NCBI RefSeq assembly: GCF_000340885.1
Contig: NC_020291.1
Span: forward strand, 214,501 to 278,500
DNA from: Clostridium saccharoperbutylacetonicum N1-4(HMT)
GTDB taxonomy: Bacteria; Bacillota; Clostridia; Clostridiales; Clostridiaceae
Reading direction: 5' to 3'
Length of the DNA: 64,000 nt
Below, in pieces: positions 1 through 8,764 of this stretch. The translations under genes were made by a program, and so were the position numbers. Below the pieces are notes generated by a model. It had not been told where the DNA came from and did not search any database. It saw only the letters and a program-made list of their open reading frames with translations. Position 1 is the stretch's first letter, and each line of letters begins with the position of its first letter.

Positions 1-1
1 T

Positions 2-286
2 CAAGTTTGGTATTCCTCTAATGATTGCAGTAAAATCTTAGCAGAAGGAATTCAATCTTCACTAAGAGAAGTTATAGATGATAATAATAAAAGAATTCCT
101 AAAGCTGCTAAAGATCAATATAGGATATTAAGAGATGGATATGAAGGTGCATGTGTTCTAGTGGAATGTGGATTTTTATCAAATTATAAGGAAGAAGAAA
201 AATTGAAGAAGGATGAGTATCAAGGTAAGATTGCTGAAGGTATAACTAATGCCGTTAATATTTATTTTGAAAATAAGAATAGTTAA
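2..286 (+). CDS. cwlD: N-acetylmuramoyl-L-alanine amidase, CwlD-like (5' partial)
   Basis: The window opens inside this gene; 94 C-terminal residues remain, ending at TAA 284-286. The frame reads QVWYSSND at its start and contains AAKDQYRILR and LVECGFLSN, which are typical of the end of the zinc amidase_3 fold; the glutamate of VECGFLSN is the conserved catalytic Glu of the family. CwlD-type enzymes remove stem peptides from muramic acid, and in spore formers this prepares muramic-delta-lactam in the cortex. The N-terminus, with the signal peptide and first zinc ligands, lies outside the window, so CwlD cannot be separated from other amidase_3 enzymes with certainty. There is no obvious operon link to the fumarase 314 bases downstream. 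Confidence 0.8.
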   Translation, partial: QVWYSSNDCSKILAEGIQSSLREVIDDNNKRIPKAAKDQYRILRDGYEGACVLVECGFLSNYKEEEKLKKDEYQGKIAEGITNAVNIYFENKNS

Positions 287-504
287 TTTGGAGGTTTTAT
301 ATTAATAGGCATGATTTTACTGCTGTTTCATAGTAATTAGAGAAATTAAGGATTTTAGTTATAGGTTACCAAGCATAAGAAAATTACAGTAGAGAAATAG
401 ATTAATATAGTGAATTTTAATATAGAAATCATAGAGTTAAAAAAATAGTATAATAAATAAATTTATTATAGGGTTGTAAATAATAGAAAATAATTTTAAA
501 CTTA

Positions 505-570
505 TTATAGTAATGAAAGAACACTTTTTGAGTGTGGAATGCGGTTATATTATTATTTTCATTACTATAA
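505..570 (+). promoter_or_regulatory. Nested inverted repeat in the fumarase leader
   Basis: The gap 287-600 has no gene. It holds a perfect 14-base inverted repeat (505-518 against 557-570) that encloses a smaller hairpin (ACACT/AGTGT, 521-525 and 531-535). The 3' arm ends 30 bases before the fumarase ATG and is not followed by a T-run, so it does not look like a terminator. A TATAAT-like -10 lies at 449-454, so the repeat would be in the 5' leader. It could be a cis-acting RNA structure or a protein operator; I do not recognise it as a known riboswitch. Confidence 0.5.
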
Positions 571-600
571 CTTAAGCAATGAGCAAAAGGAGCTGTAGAA

Positions 601-1443
601 ATGAGAGAAATTAATGTTGAGCTTGTTAGAGATGCTGTGAGAAAATTATCTATAGAAGCCAATTATTTTTTAGGGGCAGATATTAAAGAGGCATTAGAGA
701 AAGCTAAGAATGAAGAAACATGGAAGTTAGCAGAAGATGTTTTAGATAAAATAATTATTAATTCAGAGATTGCATGTAATGAAGAGATGCCTATGTGTCA
801 AGATACAGGCATGGCATGTGTCTTTGTTGAGATAGGACAAGATGTGCATTTAATTGGAGGAAGCCTTGAAGATGCGATTAATGAGGGAGTACGCAGAGGA
901 TATGAGGAAGGGTTTTTAAGAAAATCAGTTGTTGGAGATCCAATTAGAAGAGTTAACACAAAGGATAACACACCAGCTGTAATTTATTATGATATTACAG
1001 AAGGAGATAAAATTAAAATTACGTTAGCTCCAAAAGGTTTTGGATCAGAGAATATGAGTAAAATTGGGATGCTAAAACCTTCAGATGGGTTAGAGGGAGT
1101 TAAAAAATTTATAATAGATACAGTTAAGGCAGCAGGCCCAAATCCATGTCCACCAATGATTATAGGAGTCGGAATAGGTGGAACATTTGATAAAGCTGCT
1201 TATTTGGCTAAAAAGGCATTACTTAGGCCTATTAATATAAGAAACAAAGATAACTTTTATGAAGATTTAGAGAATGAATTATTGATAAAAATAAATGAAT
1301 TAGGAATTGGTCCGCAAGGATTTGGTGGTAGGACTACTGCTTTGGGTCTAAATATTGAAACTTATCCTACTCATATTGCAGGATTGCCAGTTGCAGTAAA
1401 TATTAATTGTCATGCTACCAGACATAAAGAAGTTGTATTATAA
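601..1443 (+). CDS. fumA: Fumarate hydratase class I, alpha subunit (TtdA/FumA N-domain type)
   Basis: This 280-residue protein is the alpha subunit of a two-subunit, [4Fe-4S]-dependent hydro-lyase that interconverts fumarate and malate (tartrate dehydratase is the sister activity). Visible family motifs are [16 protein letters not shown] around residues 60-75, [25 protein letters not shown] and a C-terminal NCHATRH. The three cysteines in these motifs are the expected cluster ligands. An AAAGGAG ribosome site sits 8-10 bases before ATG 601. The beta subunit follows 110 bases downstream in the same direction. The length matches stand-alone alpha subunits of clostridia and archaea. L-tartrate dehydratase cannot be excluded from sequence alone, but genome context in clostridia favours fumarase. 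Confidence 0.88.
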   Translation: MREINVELVRDAVRKLSIEANYFLGADIKEALEKAKNEETWKLAEDVLDKIIINSEIACNEEMPMCQDTGMACVFVEIGQDVHLIGGSLEDAINEGVRRGYEEGFLRKSVVGDPIRRVNTKDNTPAVIYYDITEGDKIKITLAPKGFGSENMSKIGMLKPSDGLEGVKKFIIDTVKAAGPNPCPPMIIGVGIGGTFDKAAYLAKKALLRPINIRNKDNFYEDLENELLIKINELGIGPQGFGGRTTALGLNIETYPTHIAGLPVAVNINCHATRHKEVVL

Positions 1444-1553
1444 ATATAGAAGTTTAGATTTTTTAAATTATGGAACATTTTGAATTAGTAAAGATTTGAG
1501 TGATCTTAGTTATAGATTAAGAATACTTATTATATTGTTTGGAGGAAAAAGGG

Positions 1554-2117
1554 ATGGAAGTTAGATTACAAACGCCTCTTACAGAAGATAAAATACTAAA
1601 CTTAAAAGCAGGGGATAGTGTATTATTAAGTGGAGTAATTTACTCAGCTAGAGATGCAGCGCATAAAAGATTAATTGATTTATTAGTTGAGGGGAAAGAG
1701 TTGCCGTTAGATATAAAGGATGAAACTATATATTATGTTGGACCATCTCCAGCGAAACCAGGAAAGGTGATAGGATCAGCAGGTCCTACAACAAGTTATA
1801 GAATGGATGCATATGCACCAACATTGATGGATTTGGGACTAAGAGGTATGATAGGTAAGGGTGCAAGAAATGGTGAAGTAATTGATGCAATTAAAAGAAA
1901 TAAGGCAATTTATTTTGGAGCAATTGGCGGTGCTGCCGCACTTATAGGGAAAAGTATAATTAAATCTGAAATAATTGCATATGAGGATTTAGGCGCAGAA
2001 GCGATAAGACGCATGGAAGTTAAAGATATGCCATTAGTTGTTATCATTGATTCAAAGGGAAATAATCTTTATGAAATTGGACAAAAACAATATTTAGATT
2101 CAATAAATAAAGAATAA
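1554..2117 (+). CDS. fumB: Fumarate hydratase class I, beta subunit
   Basis: This is the partner of the upstream alpha subunit and corresponds to the C-terminal domain of single-chain class I fumarases. It has the swivelling beta-subunit signatures GDSVLLSGVIYSARDAAHKR, YYVGPSPAKPGKVIGSAGPTTS and GAIGGAAALIG. It is 187 residues from ATG 1554. I chose that ATG over an in-frame TTG at 1539 because GGAGG (1541-1545) then forms the ribosome site at normal spacing, and because MEVRLQTPL is the usual beginning of the family. The SARDAAHKR segment carries conserved substrate-binding residues. The two subunits together form the complete enzyme. The 110-base gap between the genes has no terminator that I can see, so they are probably cotranscribed. 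Confidence 0.88.
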   Translation: MEVRLQTPLTEDKILNLKAGDSVLLSGVIYSARDAAHKRLIDLLVEGKELPLDIKDETIYYVGPSPAKPGKVIGSAGPTTSYRMDAYAPTLMDLGLRGMIGKGARNGEVIDAIKRNKAIYFGAIGGAAALIGKSIIKSEIIAYEDLGAEAIRRMEVKDMPLVVIIDSKGNNLYEIGQKQYLDSINKE

Positions 2118-2201
2118 GAACTTTTAAATAGTTTAAAATTATTTACATAGTTATATTATCAAGTAAACTTGAGCTTAGCTTGTACCTAAAAGGAGAATTT
2201 T

Positions 2202-2951
2202 ATGGGCAGAATTCAATTACCAGGAAAAGAAAAAAATAAAAAAATATTATTAGTTATTTTAGTATTAGTAGCACTGGGAATAATATTTCATGAAAAAATT
2301 GGGAATATATATAATTCAAATTCTAAAAATAATGGGCAAGAGGAAATGCTAACTCCAACTAAAATAGAAGAAGCAGATTCTGTCATCAATACGACTAAAA
2401 AAGAGGATGTTGAAGTTAAGAACAATGATGCTGAAAATAAGAATGCTAAAGATAACACTTCGACTGAAGAAAATGAATTATATAATGAAGCATATAATTT
2501 ATTTTTTGCCCATGAATATGAAAAGTCAATTAATAAAGCAAAGTCTATTATAGATAAATTCCCGAGTAGTGCGAAAGGATATAATATAATGGGAATTTCA
2601 AAGGCTTATAATGGAGATTATGATGGAGCTATGAAAGATATAGATAAAGCATTAAGTATTAATGCTAGTTATGGCTATGCACGCTTTAATAAAGCGTTAA
2701 CATATGAACTGTTTGGGAAAATGGATGAGGCATTAGAATGGTATAATAAGGATTTAGAAATTGAGAATTATGTTTGGAGCTACTATGGAATAGCATCTAT
2801 TTATGGAAGAAAAGGTGATGTTAAAAATACTATGGTAAATTTAAATAAAGCAATACAATTAGATGCAGGAGTGAAAGAAGTAGCAAAGGCAGAACATGAC
2901 TTTGATCCAGTAAAGGATTCGGAAGAATTTAAAAAAGTGATATATAATTAA
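2202..2951 (+). CDS. Membrane-anchored TPR protein
   Basis: The 249-residue protein begins with a short basic stretch (GKEKNKK) and one hydrophobic segment at about residues 14-30, and continues with an acidic, Asn/Lys-rich linker to about residue 90. The C-terminal half is tetratricopeptide-like: YNEAYNLFFAHEYEKSI, GYNIMGISKAYNGDYDGAM, YARFNKALTYELFGKMDEAL and YGIASIYGRKGDVKNTM are successive helical hairpins. It is therefore a likely membrane-tethered scaffold exposed outside the cell, but no partner can be named. AAAGGAG precedes ATG 2202. It ends 45 bases before the response regulator, so it may share a transcript with the two-component pair and could be a sensory accessory; that is inference. 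Confidence 0.7.
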   Translation: MGRIQLPGKEKNKKILLVILVLVALGIIFHEKIGNIYNSNSKNNGQEEMLTPTKIEEADSVINTTKKEDVEVKNNDAENKNAKDNTSTEENELYNEAYNLFFAHEYEKSINKAKSIIDKFPSSAKGYNIMGISKAYNGDYDGAMKDIDKALSINASYGYARFNKALTYELFGKMDEALEWYNKDLEIENYVWSYYGIASIYGRKGDVKNTMVNLNKAIQLDAGVKEVAKAEHDFDPVKDSEEFKKVIYN

Positions 2952-2996
2952 TGAAAATATAATGTAAAGAGTGAGTAGAAGTTGGGAGGACTTGAT

Positions 2997-3689
2997 GTGT
3001 TTAATGTATTAGTTGTTGATGATGAAAAAGAAATACGAGATGCAATAGAAATATACTTGAGAGGTGAGAATTGGAAGGTATTTAAAGCTCAAGATGGAAT
3101 AGAAGCTTTAGATATTCTTGAACAAGAAAAAATACATTTGATTATATTGGATATCATGATGCCTAGACTTGATGGAATAAGAACATGTTTAAAAATACGA
3201 GAAAAGCAAAATTTACCTATAATAATGTTATCTGCAAAAGGAGAAGATTCAGATAAGATATTAGGTTTAAATGTAGGCGCAGATGATTATATAACAAAAC
3301 CATTTAATCATTTAGAATTGGTGGCAAGAGTAAAATCACAATTAAGGAGATATGAAAAGCCTCTAAGTGTTGAAGAGGGTAAGGACATAATTACAGTTAA
3401 AGACTTAGTTATAGATACTATTGCGAAAAAAATCACTTTACGTGGAGAGGAAATTAAAGTGACAGCAACAGAATATAAAATACTTCATTTATTAGCATCA
3501 AATTTAGGGAAAGTTTTCTCAATAAAAGAAATATACGAAAATGTATGGGAAGAAATATTTTATAAGAGTGAAAATACTGTAACAGTACATATTAGAAGAA
3601 TAAGAGAAAAAATAGAAATAAACACAAAAGAGCCTGAGTATATTAAGGTGGTGTGGGGGATTGGATATAAGATTGAAAAGGAAGATTAA
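2997..3689 (+). CDS. OmpR/VanR-family response regulator
   Basis: This DNA-binding response regulator of 230 residues has an N-terminal receiver domain (VVDDEK acidic pocket, phospho-acceptor Asp52 in ILDIMMPRLDG, KPF near residue 100). It also has a C-terminal winged-helix domain of OmpR/PhoB type, with ATEYKILHLLASNLGKVFS and SENTVTVHIRRIREKI. I place the start at GTG 2997, because GGGAGG (2984-2989) is then a correctly spaced ribosome site; an in-frame TTG at 2982 would overlap that site. Its last 29 bases overlap the histidine kinase gene, so the two are translationally coupled. The domain order resembles the VanR/RegX-type regulators common in clostridia. The target genes are not evident from the window. 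Confidence 0.9.
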   Translation: MFNVLVVDDEKEIRDAIEIYLRGENWKVFKAQDGIEALDILEQEKIHLIILDIMMPRLDGIRTCLKIREKQNLPIIMLSAKGEDSDKILGLNVGADDYITKPFNHLELVARVKSQLRRYEKPLSVEEGKDIITVKDLVIDTIAKKITLRGEEIKVTATEYKILHLLASNLGKVFSIKEIYENVWEEIFYKSENTVTVHIRRIREKIEINTKEPEYIKVVWGIGYKIEKED

Positions 3690-5013
3690 AATATATTTTA
3701 GTAGTATTTATCTTATTGATGTAATATTAATAGCGTTGAGTACTCTAATTTTACTTTCAAACTTGGGAGATTATATTCAAGTAAATAGAATACAACATGA
3801 TTTAGCAATTAACAGAGTCAATAGAGATAAAATAGAATTAATTATATTAATAGCTATTGATTTAGTTTTTATGTTAAAGATAATTTGGATAGTTCGGATT
3901 AATCCTAAAAATCCAAAGGTACAGTCTCGTATTATTAGTAATATGATTTTTGTAATAAAAAATGGATTTCTTTATAAAGAAACAAGAAGCACGTTAATAG
4001 TATCGATATTGTTAGTATTGGTATTATTGATTGCTTACCTATATTTTCTTGCAACAGGAGGATATGAGAATAATATTTTTGTTAAGTTTTTTCAGACATA
4101 TCCATTTAAAGGAACTATTTTTGTAATTATAATTATATTTTTAACTATGATGTATGCATTGAAAAAAACATTAGATATAATTGTTGTTAATGAAGCTCTT
4201 AGGCGAGTAGGACAAGGAAACTTAGATAAAGATATAAAGTTAGATGGTTCGCAAGCAATAAGAGAATTGGCTGAAAATATTAATTTAATTAAGGCGGGAT
4301 ACAAAGAGATTTTAGAAAATGGGGTTCGTAATGAAAAATTGAAGACTGAACTAATATCTAATGTATCTCATGATTTAAAAACACCATTAACTTCAATAAT
4401 AAATTATGTAAATATACTGAAGAATGGTGAAATAACTGAAGAAGAAAGGGAAGAATATTTATCTATATTAGAAAGAAAATCTCTGCGATTAAAAGTTTTA
4501 ATTGAAGATTTGTTTGAAATGTCAAAAATCAATAGTGGTAAAATTAAATTAAATAGGGATCTAATAGACATAGTATCATTGATACATCAAAATATAGGTG
4601 AATATAGTACTTTATATGAAGAAAAAAATATCTCATTTAAGGTAACAAGTCAGCAGGATGCAGTATATATGGAGCTCGACGGTAAGATGATGTCCAGAGC
4701 GTTAGAAAACATTATAATTAATGCCTTAAAGTATTCTTTAGATAATACCAGAGTCTATGTTGATATAAATATAGAAGATAATTACCTCAAAATAGGAGTG
4801 AAAAATATTGCAAGTTATGAAATGCAATTTAATGATGATGAAATGTTTGAACGCTTTGCTAGAGGCGATAAATCAAGAAATTCAAAAGTTGAAGGGTCTG
4901 GATTGGGACTTGCAATAACTAAAAGTATAATTGAACTTCATGATGGAGAAGTAAAAATAAAAAAAGAGGGAGATATGTTTAAAATTTATTTGATCCTACC
5001 TCTTAAAAAATAA
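3661..5013 (+). CDS. Sensor histidine kinase, partner of the upstream regulator
   Basis: This 450-residue membrane kinase has hydrophobic segments near residues 11-33 and 60-80, then two more near 112-132 and 148-172. A HAMP-like stretch follows (RRVGQGNLDKDIKL). The HisKA box is NVSHDLKTPLTS with phospho-acceptor His237 counted from 3661. The ATPase domain has the N box (ENIIINALKYS) and the G2 box GSGLGLAI. The start is uncertain: TTG 3661 overlaps the regulator by 29 bases, and a second TTG at 3673 is better spaced from the GGGGGA at 3655-3660. There is little sequence between the membrane segments, so it probably senses an intramembrane or envelope signal. A terminator follows 30 bases after the stop. 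Confidence 0.9.
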   Translation: MDIRLKRKIKIYFSSIYLIDVILIALSTLILLSNLGDYIQVNRIQHDLAINRVNRDKIELIILIAIDLVFMLKIIWIVRINPKNPKVQSRIISNMIFVIKNGFLYKETRSTLIVSILLVLVLLIAYLYFLATGGYENNIFVKFFQTYPFKGTIFVIIIIFLTMMYALKKTLDIIVVNEALRRVGQGNLDKDIKLDGSQAIRELAENINLIKAGYKEILENGVRNEKLKTELISNVSHDLKTPLTSIINYVNILKNGEITEEEREEYLSILERKSLRLKVLIEDLFEMSKINSGKIKLNRDLIDIVSLIHQNIGEYSTLYEEKNISFKVTSQQDAVYMELDGKMMSRALENIIINALKYSLDNTRVYVDINIEDNYLKIGVKNIASYEMQFNDDEMFERFARGDKSRNSKVEGSGLGLAITKSIIELHDGEVKIKKEGDMFKIYLILPLKK

Positions 5014-5041
5014 AAATTATTAAATAAGAAAATGTATCTAT

Positions 5042-5083
5042 AAAGTAGTTTATCTGCATAAAATGAAAGATTAACTACTTTTT
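5042..5083 (+). terminator. Intrinsic terminator after the two-component system
   Basis: A 9-bp stem AAAGTAGTT/AACTACTTT (5042-5050 with 5073-5081), extended by a few inner pairs, is followed by a T-run. It ends the kinase transcript before the ribonucleotide reductase promoter. Confidence 0.8.
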
Positions 5084-5109
5084 GCATATATATTAACAAA
5101 TTTTAGAGT

Positions 5110-5138
5110 TTTACAACTATCTCTCTAGCAACTATAAT
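5110..5138 (+). promoter_or_regulatory. SigA-type promoter of the nrd operon
   Basis: TTTACA (5110-5115) and a perfect TATAAT (5133-5138) are separated by 17 bases. A transcript would start near 5145, inside the first NrdR-like box. Confidence 0.85.
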
Positions 5139-5154
5139 ATACAATATATTGTAT
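5139..5154 (+). promoter_or_regulatory. NrdR box 1
   Basis: ATACAATATATTGTAT is a perfect 16-base palindrome that matches the NrdR-box pattern (ACAnWATATATWGTGT type). It lies directly after the -10 hexamer, covering the transcription start, as expected for a repressor site. Confidence 0.8.
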
Positions 5155-5180
5155 GATGGGAATGAATTTGTGCACTAAAA

Positions 5181-5196
5181 GCACTATATATAGGTA
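5181..5196 (+). promoter_or_regulatory. NrdR box 2
   Basis: GCACTATATATAGGTA keeps the CACTATATATAG core of the NrdR box but has a weaker 3' end. It starts exactly 42 bases after box 1, about four helical turns, so both sites face the same side of the DNA. The nrdA ribosome site follows immediately. Confidence 0.65.
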
Positions 5197-5211
5197 GGGA
5201 GGAAATTAGTA

Positions 5212-7440
5212 ATGTCTATTTTAAATCAATTATGTAAGGATGCTATTAATGCAATTAAAGGCAATGAGGGGATTTATACTGAGGAAAAATTATTAAAAGC
5301 AATAACTCATATTGTTAGGGATGGAATGAATGATAATGAAATAAGGAGATGCTTAATTCAAGCAACATTAGAACTTACAAATGATAAGGAACCTAATTGG
5401 CAAAATATTGCAGCCAAAATGTATACGTACGAGTTATATGACAAAATTAAAAATATTAGAAAAGTAGATAATGATAATTTATATAGTGATTATTATGAAT
5501 TTATTAAAGAGCTAACAGAAAAAGGTCTTTATGGAGAATATATCCTTGAAAATTATTCAAAAGAGGATATTTTAGAATTAGAAAAAGAAATAAAACCCGA
5601 GAGGGATTTTTTATTTAATTATAGTGGAATAAATCTTTTAGCTAGTAGATATTTAGTTCAGGACTACGATAGAAATCCTATAGAGCTGCCACAGCAAATG
5701 TTTATGGGAATAGCTATGCACTTAGCAATTAGTGAGAAGCAAGAAAATAGAGTTTATTGGGCAAAAAGATTTTATAATGTTTTAAGTTCATTAAAAGCTA
5801 CTATGGCAACACCAACTATGTCAAATGCAAGGAAACCATTTTATCAATTAAGCTCATGCTTTATAGATACTGTAGAGGATAGTTTAGATGGAATATATAA
5901 ATCACTGGACAGTTTTGCTAAAATATCAAAATTTGGTGGTGGAATGGGAATCTATATGGGAAAGATTCGAGCATTAGGAGCTCCAATTAGAGGCTTCAAG
6001 GGAGCATCTGGTGGTGTAATACCATGGGTAAAGCTATTTAATGATACTGCAATAGCTGTAGATCAGTTAGGGGTAAGAAATGGTTCGGTTGCTGTATGGC
6101 TTGATGCTTGGCATAAGGATATTCCAGAATTTTTACAAATAAGAGCTAACAATGGAGATGATAGAAAGAAAGCTCATGATGTATTTCCTGGGGTTTGTTA
6201 TCCTGATTTATTTTGGAAACTTGCAGAAAATGATATAGATGCTAATTGGTATATGATGTGTCCTCATGAGATTAAAACTGTAAAAGGATATGCTTTAGAA
6301 GATTTTTATGGTTCTGAATGGGAAGAAAAATACTATGAATGTGTAAATGATGAGAGAATAGAAAAGAGAGTAATAACAGTAAAAGAATTGGTTAGATTGA
6401 TAATAAGAAATGTAGCTGAAACAGGAACACCATTTGCTTTTTACAGAGATACTGCTAATAAAATGAATCCTAATAAACATAAAGGTATTATATATTCTTC
6501 AAATTTATGTTCTGAAATTATGCAAAATATGAGTTCTATGAAGATAGAAAAGAGTGAAACTATAAAGGTTGGAGATGAATATGTTGTAGTTGAAAAAGTG
6601 GTTCCAGGGGATTTCGTTGTTTGTAATCTTTCTTCTATTGTACTTGGAAATGTAGATGTTCGTAATGATGAAGAATTGGAATATGTTGTAGAAACACAAA
6701 TAAGAGCTATGGATAATGTTATAGATTTAAATTATTATTCTGTTCCTTTTGCAGAAGTTACTAACAAAAAATACAGAGCTATAGGACTTGGAACAAGTGG
6801 ATATCATCATATGCTTGCAAATAATAAAATACAATGGACAGAGCAGGAACATAAGAGATTTGCTGATAAGGTTTATGAAAAAATAAATTATTATGCAATA
6901 AAATCAAGTATGAAGATTGCTAAGGAAAAAGGTTCATATGAGTTATTTAAAGATTCTGATTGGGATAATGGTGATTATTTCGAATTAAGAAATTATAATA
7001 GTAAAGAATGGGATGAACTTAGAGAAGAAGTACATGAAGCTGGAATGAGAAATGGCTATTTAATAGCAGTTGCACCAAATGGTTCAACAGCAACTATAGC
7101 AGGAACCTCTGAAGGTATTGATCCTGTAATGTCTAGATTTTATTTTGAAGAAAAGAAGGGCAGTATAATTCCCAAAACAGCACCAAATCTTTCAGAAGAT
7201 AATTATTGGTACTATAACTCAGCTTATACTATAGATCAAGCAATATCAGTTGAAATAAATGGAATACGTCAAAGGCATATAGATCAAGGCCAATCATTTA
7301 ATTTGTATATTACTAATAATTATACTACAAGACAAATTATGAATTTATATATAGAAGCTTGTAAGTGCGGAGTTAAATCAATTTACTATGTTAGATCAAA
7401 ATCACTTGAAGTAAATGAATGTGAAACTTGCTCAGCTTAA
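5212..7440 (+). CDS. nrdA: Class I ribonucleoside-diphosphate reductase, large (alpha) subunit
   Basis: This 742-residue catalytic subunit reduces ribonucleotides to deoxyribonucleotides using a radical generated in the beta subunit. Visible features are TPTMSNA and SSCFID (first redox-active Cys), FGGGMG, NLCSEI (radical-site Cys with the essential Asn and Glu), VCNLSS (second redox Cys), PNGSTATIAGTSEGIDP, and a C-terminal CETC pair at residues 737-740 that shuttles electrons from thioredoxin or glutaredoxin. I do not see a clear N-terminal ATP-cone motif, so dATP activity control may be absent. GGGAGG lies before ATG 5212. It shares a promoter and NrdR boxes with nrdB, which follows after 86 bases. 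No nrdI is adjacent. Confidence 0.93.
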   Translation: MSILNQLCKDAINAIKGNEGIYTEEKLLKAITHIVRDGMNDNEIRRCLIQATLELTNDKEPNWQNIAAKMYTYELYDKIKNIRKVDNDNLYSDYYEFIKELTEKGLYGEYILENYSKEDILELEKEIKPERDFLFNYSGINLLASRYLVQDYDRNPIELPQQMFMGIAMHLAISEKQENRVYWAKRFYNVLSSLKATMATPTMSNARKPFYQLSSCFIDTVEDSLDGIYKSLDSFAKISKFGGGMGIYMGKIRALGAPIRGFKGASGGVIPWVKLFNDTAIAVDQLGVRNGSVAVWLDAWHKDIPEFLQIRANNGDDRKKAHDVFPGVCYPDLFWKLAENDIDANWYMMCPHEIKTVKGYALEDFYGSEWEEKYYECVNDERIEKRVITVKELVRLIIRNVAETGTPFAFYRDTANKMNPNKHKGIIYSSNLCSEIMQNMSSMKIEKSETIKVGDEYVVVEKVVPGDFVVCNLSSIVLGNVDVRNDEELEYVVETQIRAMDNVIDLNYYSVPFAEVTNKKYRAIGLGTSGYHHMLANNKIQWTEQEHKRFADKVYEKINYYAIKSSMKIAKEKGSYELFKDSDWDNGDYFELRNYNSKEWDELREEVHEAGMRNGYLIAVAPNGSTATIAGTSEGIDPVMSRFYFEEKKGSIIPKTAPNLSEDNYWYYNSAYTIDQAISVEINGIRQRHIDQGQSFNLYITNNYTTRQIMNLYIEACKCGVKSIYYVRSKSLEVNECETCSA

Positions 7441-7526
7441 TCAAGGAATAAAATATTATGTTTTTGCATGACTTGCTTGCTAGTAAATTAATATGATTGT
7501 TGTATATAAGGAGATGTATTAAGAAT

Positions 7527-8561
7527 ATGAATATTAACAAAAAACCTCTTTTTAATGAGTTTGGAGATAGAGATGTCAGTAAAAAAAGAATTATAAACGG
7601 AAATACTACTAATTTGAATGATTTTAATAATATGAAGTACAATTGGGCATCAGATTGGTATAGACAAGGTATGAATAATTTTTGGATTCCTGAAGAAATT
7701 AACCTTTCACAAGATTTAAAAGATTATCAAAATTTATTAGAAGAAGAAAGAACTGCTTATGATAAAATATTATCTTTTTTAATATTTTTGGATTCAGTTC
7801 AGACTGCTAATTTGAGCAATATAAATAATTATATAACAGCAAGTGAAATCAATCTTTGTTTAACAATTCAAAGTTTTCAAGAGGCAGTACATTCTCAAAG
7901 TTATAGTTATATGCTTGATAGTATTTGTTCTCCAGAAGAAAGAAATGAAATACTTTATCAGTGGAAAGATGATGAGATACTATTAAGAAGAAATAAATTC
8001 ATAGGAGATTTGTATAATGAATTTATAAATGATCCTACTGATAGCAATTTGTTAAGAACGCTTATGGCTAACTATATCTTAGAAGGAATATATTTTTACT
8101 CTGGTTTTATGTTCTTTTACAATTTAGAGAGAAATGGAAAGATGCCAGGTTCAGCCCAAGAAATTAGGTATATTAATAGAGATGAGAATACTCATCTCTG
8201 GTTATTTAGAAATATAATAAAGGAATTGCGTAATGAAAATCCTCAATTGTTTACCCGGGAAATAAAAGAAGAGTTAAGACAAATGATGAAAAGTGGAGTA
8301 GAGCAGGAAATTTTGTGGGGACATTATGTTATAGGAGATAAAATACAAGGAATAAATAAAAAATTAATAGAGGATTATATAAAATATTTAGGAAACAAAA
8401 GATTGAAAGACATTAATTTAGAACCATTATTTGAAGAATATAATGAAAACCCTGCTGCATGGGTAGATAATCTATCTAATGCCAATTTTGTTAAGACAGA
8501 TTTCTTTGAAGCAAAGTCTACAGCCTACGCAAAATCAGCTAGTTTAGTGGATGATTTGTAA
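7527..8561 (+). CDS. nrdB: Class I ribonucleoside-diphosphate reductase, small (beta) subunit
   Basis: This 344-residue ferritin-like protein carries the metal and radical cofactor. Expected ligands are visible: Asp in FLDSVQTAN, Glu and His in EAVHSQSYSY with the radical Tyr as the last residue of HSQSY, Glu in LEGIYFYSGF, and Glu/His in NRDENTHLW. The tyrosine is therefore present, which argues for a conventional tyrosyl-radical enzyme. The start is ATG 7527 with AAGGAG at 7508-7513; a longer reading from TTG 7497 would place the ribosome site inside the gene. It is cotranscribed with nrdA. The length is normal for NrdB/NrdF proteins; without nrdI the class Ia or Ib label is left open. Confidence 0.92.
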   Translation: MNINKKPLFNEFGDRDVSKKRIINGNTTNLNDFNNMKYNWASDWYRQGMNNFWIPEEINLSQDLKDYQNLLEEERTAYDKILSFLIFLDSVQTANLSNINNYITASEINLCLTIQSFQEAVHSQSYSYMLDSICSPEERNEILYQWKDDEILLRRNKFIGDLYNEFINDPTDSNLLRTLMANYILEGIYFYSGFMFFYNLERNGKMPGSAQEIRYINRDENTHLWLFRNIIKELRNENPQLFTREIKEELRQMMKSGVEQEILWGHYVIGDKIQGINKKLIEDYIKYLGNKRLKDINLEPLFEEYNENPAAWVDNLSNANFVKTDFFEAKSTAYAKSASLVDDL

Positions 8562-8658
8562 ATGATGGTAAAAACTAGAGATAAATTAAGCTATATGCAC
8601 TTTTTTCGTTAAAAATCATAAAAAATAGGTTAAATTAAGTTAATTTTTTTGTTAATTA

Positions 8659-8667
8659 TGTTATAAT
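8659..8667 (+). promoter_or_regulatory. Extended -10 promoter of ptsI
   Basis: TGTTATAAT is an extended -10 element with a perfect TATAAT (8662-8667). The -35 region is poor, which is common with extended -10 promoters. It lies about 100 bases before the ptsI ATG. Confidence 0.6.
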
Positions 8668-8764
8668 AGAAAAGGTTTATACTTAAAAGAAGATTTACAA
8701 ATATAGTAATATGTAAAAATATCAAATTACAATAAAATTAATTATCAAGGAGGAGTTCCATATT

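Noticed and set aside
5212..5500. N-terminal ATP-cone in the ribonucleotide reductase alpha subunit
   Set aside because: The region is helical and aligns with the start of the large-subunit N-terminal domain, but the usual ATP-cone motif near the start is not visible.
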